From Spirochaetaceae bacterium (GTDB lineage Bacteria > Spirochaetota > Spirochaetia > Treponematales > Breznakiellaceae): a DNA stretch of 8,820 nt. The notes under the pieces were generated by a model. That model saw only the letters and a list, made by a program, of their open reading frames with translations. It searched no databases and had not been told where the DNA came from. The position numbers and the translations under genes are program-made. Shown piece by piece: positions 1 to 6,128 of this stretch (position 1 is its first letter; each line of letters begins with the position of its first letter). The DNA is taken from positions 1 through 8,820 of the forward strand of contig JAIRMP010000254.1 in the NCBI GenBank assembly GCA_031258615.1, given 5' to 3'.

Positions 1-4
1 TTTT

Positions 5-763
5 ATGAAAACGAATGAGATGACCATTGAGCAGAGGCTGGATTTTATCGCCTCGCTGGAACTGCCGGAAGTTTCCGCTGACATGGAAGCGGTGGAGCGG
101 GCGCCCGTCTCGGAGGGAAAACCGTCCGCCGTGATAGACGCGTCCGAGCTCATAACCTTCGAGGAGGGTTTGCCAGAGCAGCACCGCAAGGATGTGGAGA
201 ACTCGTGCTGCCTCGCCCAACTCGCCGCCAACAAGAAGTACGACCGCGAACGGGATGTGGAAAACTGGTACAAGTATTATGTCGAGGTGCTGCAAAACAT
301 CGGCTGGATGACCACGGCGTTCCACTTCACGAAATACGACGCGAAAACCAGTTCCTTTTCCTTTGACCTTATTCTCCTGAACCTCCTGAGCACGATATGT
401 TCCCCGACGGCGCTCGCGCTTATCAGCCGGGCGATTGAGGCGTACCGAAAGCTGGCGGAGAGCGATTTCAAGGTGAGACTGTTTGAAAGCCAAAGCCATT
501 CCGCCCAAAGCGGCAATTTTCAGGTCGGCAACGCGCGAAACGAGTCGGGCGATGTGGCTCTGACAAACGAAGCCGCATATTTTTCTTCCGAGGTGCACGT
601 AACCCGACTCTTTTTCACGAAATTCTCGTCCTCGCAAACAAAGCTCTACACGTCGGATATGCGCTTTGTTTTGAGCGAGGATATTTATGCTCAGGTGCGT
701 GAACAGGTGATCAAGAAACTGGGCCGCCATGCCAAGGAATTTATCGCCGATCTGGAGATTTAA
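5..763 (+). CDS. Uncharacterised 252-aa protein upstream of a trypsin-like peptidase
   Basis: I do not recognise this protein. It has no signal peptide and no obvious membrane segment, so it is probably cytoplasmic. Residues 1-45 are acidic and look poorly ordered. A helical core follows (about 55-150), with the pattern CCLAQLAANKKYDRE, then WYKYYVEVLQNIGW, then a hydrophobic stretch around LILLNLLSTI. The C-terminal third looks beta-rich with alternating Ser/Phe (FFTKFSSSQTKLY) and ends in a helix. The reading frame is open up to the window edge, so the start could lie upstream; Met-1 (position 5) or Met-6 (position 20) are both possible and the ribosome binding site cannot be seen. The stop is 56 bp before the peptidase gene on the same strand, which suggests an operon and a functional link, perhaps as substrate, partner or regulator. 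That link is inference. Coding status is well supported by length, composition and context; function is unknown. Confidence 0.8.
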   Translation: MKTNEMTIEQRLDFIASLELPEVSADMEAVERAPVSEGKPSAVIDASELITFEEGLPEQHRKDVENSCCLAQLAANKKYDRERDVENWYKYYVEVLQNIGWMTTAFHFTKYDAKTSSFSFDLILLNLLSTICSPTALALISRAIEAYRKLAESDFKVRLFESQSHSAQSGNFQVGNARNESGDVALTNEAAYFSSEVHVTRLFFTKFSSSQTKLYTSDMRFVLSEDIYAQVREQVIKKLGRHAKEFIADLEI

Positions 764-771
764 CCTGTTGC

Positions 772-797
772 GGGGGACAGGCGCAAGGATGTCCCCC
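772..797 (+). promoter_or_regulatory. Hairpin in the gap between the two genes of the left operon
   Basis: GGGGGACA (772-779) pairs perfectly with TGTCCCCC (790-797) around a 10-nt loop. It sits 8 nt after the stop of the first gene and ends 9 nt before the peptidase ribosome binding site. Only four T follow, after CCGGA, so it is a poor terminator. It could be an attenuator, a processing site or an mRNA-stability element setting the ratio of the two products. The structure is read directly; the role is inference. Confidence 0.45.
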
Positions 798-819
798 CGG
801 ATTTTAGAGGAGGCAGAAA

Positions 820-1704
820 ATGGCGGAGAATTATGACGATATAATCAAGGCCAAGGAAAGCGTGGATAAAACATGGCTGGGTTGGAGCAATGTCCACGGT
901 GTCGGAATAGGCTATAAAACAGTCAATAACCAGAAAACAGAGGAAATCGCGATTTGTGTGCTGACGGAGAAGAAACTGCCCGAAAACGAGGTTCGCGCGG
1001 ACGAACTGCTGCCCAAGCGGGTGGGCGGGTTTCCGGTCGACGTGGTTGAGACCCCGCGTTTCCATCAAGAGGCGGACAACGAGGAGAGATACCGCCCGTG
1101 CCCGGGCGGGGCGCAAATCGAAGTGGGGGATGGCTTGGGAACGGTCGGAGGGTTCGTACACTCCACTAATCCGGGTGAGAATGATTATTACGCCCTGAGT
1201 TGTTTTCACGTGCTTGAACCGGTAGGGAAAAAAGTCTACCAGTCCAAGTGGTCGATCCTGCATCCGTACCGGTTTGCCACAACATCGCGCGGCGGTTATT
1301 ATGCCGATGCGGACGCGGCCATCGCCAAACTGGATGATAACGGTTACGCCGATTACGGCACAGTGTTTGGCGCAAATGAGGCGCGTACCGCCCTGGGTCC
1401 GGCCCGCGCCCCTGTTTTGAATGAAGGGGTGAGGAAGTACGGCAGGACAACGAGGCTGACGCAGGGGACAATCAAAACAATAGCGCTGACGGTCCGCATA
1501 GACGGACGTCTTTTTTACAATCAGTTCCAGACCGACCCGGCCAACCCTTACCCCCGGTTTTCCGAATCGGGTGATTCGGGGTCTCTGGTGGTCTCGGACA
1601 ACGGCCTCCAAGAGGTCATCGGCTTGCATGCAGGCGGCAACGGCTTTTCGGGTTTCGCGGCGGAGATAACCCGCGTGCTTGCCGGCCTGAACATTGCGTT
1701 TTAG
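820..1704 (+). CDS. Cytosolic trypsin-like (chymotrypsin-fold) serine peptidase
   Basis: A 294-residue serine peptidase of the trypsin-like fold. The catalytic triad is readable: His130 in SCFHVL, Asp165 in the YADADAAIAKL stretch (Asp163 is the alternative), and Ser253 in ESGDSGSLVV. The late GLHAGG segment corresponds to the strand that shapes the specificity pocket in this fold. The N-terminal 80 residues form a separate small domain with the pattern VHGVGIGYK, a run of beta residues, then VGGFPVDVVE. This arrangement is typical of non-secreted bacterial trypsin-like proteins related to the plant NAL1 family. There is no signal peptide or pro-segment, so it should act inside the cell. The start is secure: GAGGAGG at 807-813 lies 6 nt before the ATG. 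It follows an unknown gene by 56 bp and is closed by a strong terminator. The substrate is unknown. It could be a housekeeping quality-control protease or the effector of a conflict module; the sequence does not decide. Confidence 0.9.
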   Translation: MAENYDDIIKAKESVDKTWLGWSNVHGVGIGYKTVNNQKTEEIAICVLTEKKLPENEVRADELLPKRVGGFPVDVVETPRFHQEADNEERYRPCPGGAQIEVGDGLGTVGGFVHSTNPGENDYYALSCFHVLEPVGKKVYQSKWSILHPYRFATTSRGGYYADADAAIAKLDDNGYADYGTVFGANEARTALGPARAPVLNEGVRKYGRTTRLTQGTIKTIALTVRIDGRLFYNQFQTDPANPYPRFSESGDSGSLVVSDNGLQEVIGLHAGGNGFSGFAAEITRVLAGLNIAF

Positions 1705-1776
1705 GGGCTGGGGGAGCGGCCCGTTCCCGCTGTCATGCGTTTTTAACCGCGCAACGCTTGTCCAAGCCCTGCTAAC

Positions 1777-1804
1777 AAAAACCCTCCCTGGGGGAGGGTT
1801 TTTT
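1777..1804 (+). terminator. Strong intrinsic terminator, probably bidirectional
   Basis: CCCTCCC (1782-1788), loop TGG, GGGAGGG (1792-1798), then six T. The stem is extended by A-T pairs because five A precede it (1777-1781). The same A run becomes a T run on the opposite strand, so it can also stop transcription coming from the right. It lies 72 bp after the peptidase stop and closes that operon. Confidence 0.9.
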
Positions 1805-1850
1805 GCGGGCCGGTTCGTGGTTAAAAAATAATACGGCGAAATCTAAAATT

Positions 1851-1938
1851 CCTCCGTATCTTTTTCCAAAAACCTCCGCATCTCGCAACAAAGAGTACCT
1901 CATCTCGTGATGGAGAGTACCGCATCTCTTCATGTTCT
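1851..1938. repeat. Four tandem 22-bp imperfect repeats
   Basis: Units start at 1851, 1873, 1895 and 1917. Their first halves are CCTCCGTATCTT, CCTCCGCATCTC, GTACCTCATCTC and GTACCGCATCTC; the remaining 10 bases are much less conserved, although units 1 and 2 both end in AGA. The shared ATCT core recurs at exactly 22-bp spacing, about two helical turns. Because 22 is not a multiple of three, this is not a protein-coding repeat. A protein-binding array or remains of a mobile repeat are possible. The periodicity is seen directly; the role is unknown. Confidence 0.65.
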
Positions 1939-2027
1939 CGCGGTTAAAAAAAGGGGACCGACACCGGAAAGTCCGCAGATTGCGCCTTGCGGCGGCCCGC
2001 CGGCGGAAGCCGGTAAAAAAGTCCTGA

Positions 2028-2066
2028 AGTTTGCGGAGAAAGAGCGTAGCGCTTGCGGCGCAAACT
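2028..2066 (-). terminator. Nested hairpin with downstream T run, possible terminator of the Rpn operon
   Basis: AGTTTGCG (2028-2035) pairs with CGCAAACT (2059-2066), and inside it AGCG-TAG-CGCT (2043-2053) forms a second small stem. Read on the - strand, the hairpin is followed by nine bases and then TTTTTT (complement of 2015-2020). The spacing to the T run is longer than usual, so termination is only plausible. Confidence 0.35.
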
Positions 2067-2071
2067 CCGGA

Positions 2072-2092
2072 GACAACCGCGTAGCGGTTGTC
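2072..2092 (-). repeat. Perfect 9-bp hairpin at the end of the Rpn gene
   Basis: GACAACCGC, loop GTA, GCGGTTGTC. The inverted repeat overlaps the Rpn stop codon (2091-2093) by two bases. It lacks a T run of its own, so it could protect the 3' end of the mRNA or cooperate with the hairpin just downstream. It resembles other tight stem-loops in the window, for example TCAACGC-GAA-GCGTTGA at 8490-8506. Confidence 0.5.
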
Positions 2093-2954
2093 AAAGCGGC
2101 GGGCCCGATTCAATTATCCGTTTTAGTTCGTCCGCGGATTTACCCTGCGCCAAAAGACTCATAATCCAGTTGCGCTCTTTCTCAACGCCTTTTTCAATGC
2201 CTTTTTCAATGCCTTTCTCAATGCCTTTCTCCCAACCCTCTTCCCAACGCACCTGTAAAGCGTCATCCCAGTTCCATTCGGTCAGCAACATATTCTCAAC
2301 CTCCGATCCGTGTTCTTTTAAGAAGCCGGCAAGTATGCCGTGCTCTATGCAGAAGTCCACCGCCAGCTTTACCGCCTTGTTCCTGTCAAGTCCGGCGGCC
2401 TCGTTCCCCCGCGCGTTATTTACAAGTTCAGCGTAGCCGCTCAATGTCGGGCTTCGCGCCTCTATTTCGGGGTTTATCCCCTTGTTGATGTTGTATACGG
2501 TTACTTCTACTTCCAACGCTATCTTATCATACCACCCTATTTCCTTGAACAGGTCGGACAACCTTAACACCTTGCTGGCGGGAAAGTCCTCCTTTCCCGT
2601 ATACAGCACTATGAACACGGGCCGGGGTATATTCATCTTTCTGGTGGAGTACAGTTGTTTGTTGTCGATTATCTTTTCATAAATCCGCGCTATGTACAGC
2701 AGCAGGCGGAGCGGCATATTGGGGTTGATAGTTGATTGGTGTTCTATCAGCACCACCAGTACATTGTCCAGGATGAAAGATATGTCGTTGACCCTGCCCA
2801 TAAAAAGCGCATTTTGCAGGGTATTTATCTCGATGCCGTCTTTGTCAGTGAAGTTTGTGCCGTTAATCGCGTTGTACAGCTCCAAAAGGCGTTCCTTGTC
2901 GTTGAATAGCAGCGTGAATACGCTGTCCTTGTATTTGCGGTTTACATCGTCCAT
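2091..2954 (-). CDS. Rpn family recombination-promoting nuclease/putative transposase (PD-(D/E)XK)
   Basis: A 287-residue protein of the Rpn/PDDEXK_2 family, Mg-dependent DNA nucleases related to E. coli RpnA and often annotated as putative transposases. The family opening NRKYKDSVFTLLFND is at residues 5-19. The nuclease core shows NDISFILDNVLVVLIEHQS (56-74): Asp57 and the Glu71-x-Gln73 pair fit the D...E-x-Q active site of the family. A conserved middle follows (RPVFIVLYTG, 111-120; YNINKG, 154-159). The C-terminus carries WEKGIEKGIEKGIEKGVEK, a charged helical repeat typical of the family. I chose ATG 2954 because family homology begins there. A GTG at 3038 would add 28 residues, but those overlap a hairpin. 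The gene lies 115 bp downstream of the methyltransferase on the same strand and may be co-transcribed. No terminal inverted repeats or target duplication were found, so it is not a recognisable insertion sequence. Confidence 0.93.
   Translation of the reverse strand: MDDVNRKYKDSVFTLLFNDKERLLELYNAINGTNFTDKDGIEINTLQNALFMGRVNDISFILDNVLVVLIEHQSTINPNMPLRLLLYIARIYEKIIDNKQLYSTRKMNIPRPVFIVLYTGKEDFPASKVLRLSDLFKEIGWYDKIALEVEVTVYNINKGINPEIEARSPTLSGYAELVNNARGNEAAGLDRNKAVKLAVDFCIEHGILAGFLKEHGSEVENMLLTEWNWDDALQVRWEEGWEKGIEKGIEKGIEKGVEKERNWIMSLLAQGKSADELKRIIESGPPL
2183..2230 (-). repeat. Four 12-bp tandem repeats inside the Rpn gene
   Basis: Units at 2183-2194, 2195-2206, 2207-2218 and 2219-2230 read CAACGCCTTTTT, CAATGCCTTTTT, CAATGCCTTTCT and CAATGCCTTTCT on the + strand. 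They encode the EKG(I/V) repeats. Each unit is four codons, so copy-number slippage would change length without breaking the frame. Confidence 0.9.
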
Positions 2955-2990
2955 AACCGCCAGTATGTCCCGTTTCGTGCGGTTTATCAA

Positions 2991-3022
2991 GGCAGCCCCG
3001 GACAAAGACCGAAAAGGCTGCC
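2991..3022 (-). promoter_or_regulatory. Hairpin in the leader of the Rpn gene
   Basis: GGCAGCC (2991-2997) pairs with GGCTGCC (3016-3022), with an inner CGG/CCG stem (2999-3001 with 3009-3011). It sits between the poly-G run and the chosen Rpn start. A structured leader here argues against the longer GTG start at 3038. The role is unknown; it may affect translation or act as a weak transcript barrier. Confidence 0.4.
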
Positions 3023-3047
3023 GCCAAGCAGGCGTCACGGGGTTGTG

Positions 3048-3061
3048 CCCCCCCCCCCCCC
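3048..3061. repeat. Run of 14 C (G on the coding strand) between methyltransferase and Rpn gene
   Basis: An uninterrupted run of 14 C. On the transcribed - strand it is G14, beginning 8 bp after the methyltransferase stop and 93 bp before the Rpn ATG. Such homopolymers slip during replication and drive phase variation in some spirochaetes and epsilonproteobacteria. Here the run is outside both coding frames, so any effect would be on transcription or on the leader. Its length may also be uncertain for sequencing reasons. Confidence 0.85.
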
Positions 3062-3069
3062 GCCTGCGG

Positions 3070-5925
3070 TTACCGGTGTTTTTTTCTTTTTAAAATATCG
3101 GTAATCGTATCGTCCACATCCCTGACAGCGATCGAACGTATCCAGTACCGCAGATTATCCGGCTTTATAACAATCAGTGTATTCCCGGAGAATATCCGTG
3201 TTACATGCAGGGTTTGTAAAAATTTAACATATTCATTTGAACCAATGTACTGCATAATTTGTTCATGGTTAAAACCGTCAATTTCCGGCACAGGATCGTC
3301 CTTTTCCGAAAAAGAAAAAAACATAAATACCAAATTCCCGTTCCTGACATATTTATTCATTCTCATTTTTGGGTACGACTTGTTTATAAGCCGCAAAAAT
3401 GTCTGCGAATAATTTTCCAGGTGGTCGTCTGTTGTCCTGATTTTTAATAACTTTGATATTTGCCCGTACTTTATATAATCGTCCATATAATCCCGAACAT
3501 CATCAAGCAGTTCTGTTTCCCATGGGAGCAGATCAAAATTACCGTTTTGAGGCCAGGGCAAATTCATTATATCTTTTGTATGGGCTGCTTCTCCTGCGGT
3601 TAATGTTCCAAAACCCAGCAGCAGTAAACATGCCCGCAGTGTTTGGATGTTTTCAGTAAAGTCTTTAAAGAAAATCTCAAGTTCATTTTTTCCGTCATTT
3701 TCGGATATGTTTATACCCACAAATTCGTCTGTATACGCCAAAAATCCGTCATCCCAGAATAAAGCCTCCAAAGAATTGACCTTTGAGATAATAATCATGG
3801 GCGGTAAAAAAGCGAATTTGTTTTTTAACGCCTTTATCCTGCCTGTATCCGCCGTATCAAGCAGTTGTCTGTCAATCTGATGACAGACAACTGCATCAGG
3901 TGTTAAAAGTGGAGTGTTATCCGGCCAATCAGCCTGTTTTGTTTTTACGGTGTTTTTACGAGCTTTTATTCCATTCTGCGCGCACCATTTATTTAATTTA
4001 ATAAAGTCATTGATGGTCGGCGCCGCTTTCAGGTGTTTTGCCAGTTGCTTTAAACGTCCGCCGCCCAGAAGATTCACCTTCCATATAAACTCTCTGTCTT
4101 TGGCCTCAGCTTGTGAAACATAGTGATAATCGTAATGATTCAGCTCAAAACATATTTTTTCATCCGTGGAAATTGTTCCGCGGAAAGTCAGATGTATAAT
4201 ACTGTTATTGTCGCGGGGGCGCTTTTTCCGCAATTGTATTACGACAGCTTTTGTATTTTCATTCTCAAACAAACCGTTTATTGACGCAAAATCAAAAATT
4301 CTATCAACCGTGAATTTCCCGAAGAAACCGGAACGCATGGAGGCCGTATTTGTACTATACAGAAAATCGCAGCATTGAACCATACAAAGTTTACCGTTTT
4401 CACAAAGATAAGTTCTGGCGCAGCTTGCCAGCACATGGTAAGGCAATTGGTTTAACGGCATGTTTATTCTGGCTTTTTTCAGGTCTTTAATTACGGTCTG
4501 GGGCAGGCTTTCCGCAAAAGGAGGGTTTCCCAGTATAATGTCAAAGCCCTTTATTGCTTTGGATGCGTTACATGCCGTTAATGCATTTTTGCCCTTTTTC
4601 GCGATGTCTCCGATAAAAATATTGTTCCCGATCAGGTCGCAGAATTTTAATTTTTCCCATACAATTTCCGGCTGCAATGCGTCACATACGGCCATAAAAA
4701 GGCAAATCTTGGCAATATATGCGTCTTCCTCCCGCAATTCCATGCCATAAATAGCGGTACGCAGCAGTTCCATAAGTTCCCGTGCATCAAGGCGTCTGTT
4801 TTTTCTTTGCTGATTTACAAAAACCAGACGGCGAAAAGCGGAAACAAGAAAAATTCCGGAATCGCAGGCCGGATCAAATATTTTTTCACCGCCGTTCAGG
4901 TCCCCGGGCGCCATTACCTGATCGAGCATCAAATTTACCAGCAAAACCGGAGTAAAACCGGAATTTTCATTTTTGGGGGTAAAGTACTGACAAACATAAC
5001 TGATAACTTCTGCCGGAATGTAGTTAAAATCATAAATACCCCAAAAATAAGAGCGTCCGTTCCTATCGGTATCGGTCTGAACAGCATCGGCCATTTCCTT
5101 CATAAGTTTCCGTATCAGTCCGCCGGTTTTTCCATTTCTTTCCAGCGTAAAAACATTCCCGTTAAATCTGCTTTCCAGGCATCCCAACAGTTCTTCAAGA
5201 CTTTTCGCAGTACCGCTGCGGAGCACTTCGTAAAAAGAATTCGCACCTGTAGCATATTCAGAGAAAAATTCCTTGCGGGCTTTAAATACACCCCTGTCTT
5301 CAAGGTATTTTACAAGGATGGTAATCAGCAGTAAACGCCGGACAAAAGGATCGGTCACACCTAATATTTTCCTGTCGGCCTGTTTGATCTTTTCAAGCAG
5401 ATCATTGTGGGCAGAATTCTTTCTGTCGGTATAACTTTTATTTAGATCGTTTTCCCAAAACGTACCGTCGGCCAGGCAGAAGGCAGAAAACCGCTTTATT
5501 TGATCGGAAATATTTTTATTATCTTTATAAATTTTGTCCAGCGGCAAATAATTCCAGTTTTTTGCTTTTTTCGCGGCAGGCCCGGCAATGCAGCTTAAAA
5601 TATCAACGCTGTCCGCATTATCGACATACAAAAGAGGAACGGTTCCGTTTAGCCATAATGCATGGTGCAGACGGGCAAGTTTTCGGTTATCAAGTTTCCC
5701 GGAAGTATTATCAATGATATACGCCACAGGCTGCGATGTTCTTACATCGGTTTCAGAAAAATGCCGGAAAAAAACAAAATCTATATCCCGGCTGATTCTG
5801 CGGGTTTCATCAAGAACCCGTTGTTCGGTCAGGGAAATATCCGCAAGCTGCTTTTCGTGAACAGCCATCAGTCCGTCAAGACACGATTCCGGTGACAACC
5901 GCAATTGATGCAAAATCTCACTCAT
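3070..5925 (-). CDS. N6-adenine DNA methyltransferase, type IIG/Eco57I-like restriction-modification protein
   Basis: A 951-residue SAM-dependent DNA methyltransferase. The N-terminal part (about 40-130; DIDFVFFRHF, VAYIIDN, LHHALWLNGTVPLLYV) looks like the N-terminal domain of long type IIG-like proteins, but I see no clear D/E-x-K nuclease motif. A helical region follows (RRLLLITILVKYLEDRGVF). The catalytic domain has SAM motif I, FDPACDSGIFLVSAF (near 350-364), and motif IV, FDIILGNPPF, with N467-P-P-F470, the adenine-N6 signature. Residues 560-850 probably hold target recognition. Motif I has Asp355 where the family has Gly (CGSG to CDSG), a possible single-base lesion. The start is ATG 5925, with GGAG five bases upstream; in-frame codons further upstream lack that support. 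No HsdR, HsdS or separate nuclease is present, so it is either a single-chain enzyme or an orphan methylase. The gene is visibly A+T-richer than ptsI, suggesting transfer. An Rpn nuclease gene follows. Confidence 0.92.
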   Translation of the reverse strand: MSEILHQLRLSPESCLDGLMAVHEKQLADISLTEQRVLDETRRISRDIDFVFFRHFSETDVRTSQPVAYIIDNTSGKLDNRKLARLHHALWLNGTVPLLYVDNADSVDILSCIAGPAAKKAKNWNYLPLDKIYKDNKNISDQIKRFSAFCLADGTFWENDLNKSYTDRKNSAHNDLLEKIKQADRKILGVTDPFVRRLLLITILVKYLEDRGVFKARKEFFSEYATGANSFYEVLRSGTAKSLEELLGCLESRFNGNVFTLERNGKTGGLIRKLMKEMADAVQTDTDRNGRSYFWGIYDFNYIPAEVISYVCQYFTPKNENSGFTPVLLVNLMLDQVMAPGDLNGGEKIFDPACDSGIFLVSAFRRLVFVNQQRKNRRLDARELMELLRTAIYGMELREEDAYIAKICLFMAVCDALQPEIVWEKLKFCDLIGNNIFIGDIAKKGKNALTACNASKAIKGFDIILGNPPFAESLPQTVIKDLKKARINMPLNQLPYHVLASCARTYLCENGKLCMVQCCDFLYSTNTASMRSGFFGKFTVDRIFDFASINGLFENENTKAVVIQLRKKRPRDNNSIIHLTFRGTISTDEKICFELNHYDYHYVSQAEAKDREFIWKVNLLGGGRLKQLAKHLKAAPTINDFIKLNKWCAQNGIKARKNTVKTKQADWPDNTPLLTPDAVVCHQIDRQLLDTADTGRIKALKNKFAFLPPMIIISKVNSLEALFWDDGFLAYTDEFVGINISENDGKNELEIFFKDFTENIQTLRACLLLLGFGTLTAGEAAHTKDIMNLPWPQNGNFDLLPWETELLDDVRDYMDDYIKYGQISKLLKIRTTDDHLENYSQTFLRLINKSYPKMRMNKYVRNGNLVFMFFSFSEKDDPVPEIDGFNHEQIMQYIGSNEYVKFLQTLHVTRIFSGNTLIVIKPDNLRYWIRSIAVRDVDDTITDILKRKKHR

Positions 5926-5963
5926 TTTTTCTCCAATTTTCTTCAATTTTGTATTTTGAATAA

Positions 5964-5973
5964 TGTATAATAA
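5964..5973 (-). promoter_or_regulatory. Possible -10 region of the methyltransferase promoter
   Basis: On the - strand the stretch reads TATTATACAT, offering TATTAT or TATACA as a -10 box about 40 bp before the ATG. TTGGAT (complement of 5985-5990) lies 11 or 15 bp upstream but is a poor -35. The C4-A-C6 run (5994-6004) sits just beyond. A weak, unproven call. Confidence 0.35.
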
Positions 5974-5993
5974 TTGGTTGTAAAATCCAATCA

Positions 5994-6004
5994 CCCCACC
6001 CCCC
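5994..6004. repeat. C-rich run C4-A-C6 upstream of the methyltransferase
   Basis: CCCC-A-CCCCCC on the + strand, GGGGGG-T-GGGG on the methyltransferase strand. It lies about 20-30 bp upstream of the candidate -10 box, so length changes could alter promoter geometry. It is shorter and interrupted compared with the two C14 runs in this window. Confidence 0.6.
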
Positions 6005-6063
6005 TACCGGAATATGCCCAAAACTTGACTCGCAAATTCCGGAAATTCAACCGCTAAGGCGGT

Positions 6064-6088
6064 GGTAAGCGCTCCGAGCTTGCTTACC
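6064..6088. repeat. Nested inverted repeat (cruciform-like)
   Basis: GGTAAGC (6064-6070) pairs with GCTTACC (6082-6088). Inside the loop GCTC-C-GAGC (6071-6079) can form a second, alternative stem. It is followed directly by GCAAACTCC, a 9-mer also found beside the nested hairpin at 2060-2068, suggesting a shared repeat family. Confidence 0.55.
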
Positions 6089-6107
6089 GCAAACTCCACC
6101 CTCCTCA

Positions 6108-6125
6108 CAAGCCGCTTGCGGCTTG
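6108..6125. repeat. Tight 8-bp hairpin
   Basis: CAAGCCGC, TT, GCGGCTTG: a perfect inverted repeat. Effectively a 7-bp stem with a CTTG loop. The same style appears at 6213-6226 (GCCCGC, TT, GCGGGC). Confidence 0.6.
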
Positions 6126-6128
6126 CCG

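Larger units (their letters stand above)
1805..2090. other. Gene-free structured stretch between convergent operons
   Basis: There is no convincing gene on either strand: the short open frames have no ribosome binding site and unnatural composition. The left part holds four 22-bp-spaced repeats (1851-1938). The right part holds tight GC-rich hairpins, including CCGGC-GGAA-GCCGG (2000-2013) and the two annotated at 2028-2066 and 2072-2092. Confidence 0.6.

Noticed and set aside
5..763. Bacterial gasdermin as identity of the first protein
   Set aside because: Length and a protease neighbour fit, but there is no N-terminal palmitoylation-type cysteine and no recognisable pore-forming pattern. 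The similarity is only contextual.
760..1629. Long open frame on the - strand opposite the peptidase gene
   Set aside because: It mirrors the peptidase coding strand, has no ribosome binding site and no recognisable motifs, whereas the + strand product has a complete catalytic triad.
1851..1938. CRISPR array
   Set aside because: A 22-bp unit with only a 12-base imperfect core and 10-base gaps is far too short for repeats plus spacers, and no cas genes are present.
2955..3038. 28-residue N-terminal extension of the Rpn protein from GTG 3038
   Set aside because: Family homology starts at MDDVNRKYKDSV, and the extension overlaps the hairpin at 2991-3022. I cannot exclude it completely because the ribosome binding site at 2954 is weak.
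2091..3061. Complete insertion sequence around the Rpn gene
   Set aside because: No matching terminal inverted repeats or target-site duplication could be found at the gene boundaries.
4807..5334. 175-codon open frame on the + strand inside the methyltransferase gene
   Set aside because: It is antisense to a well supported coding region and its product has no protein-like domain pattern.
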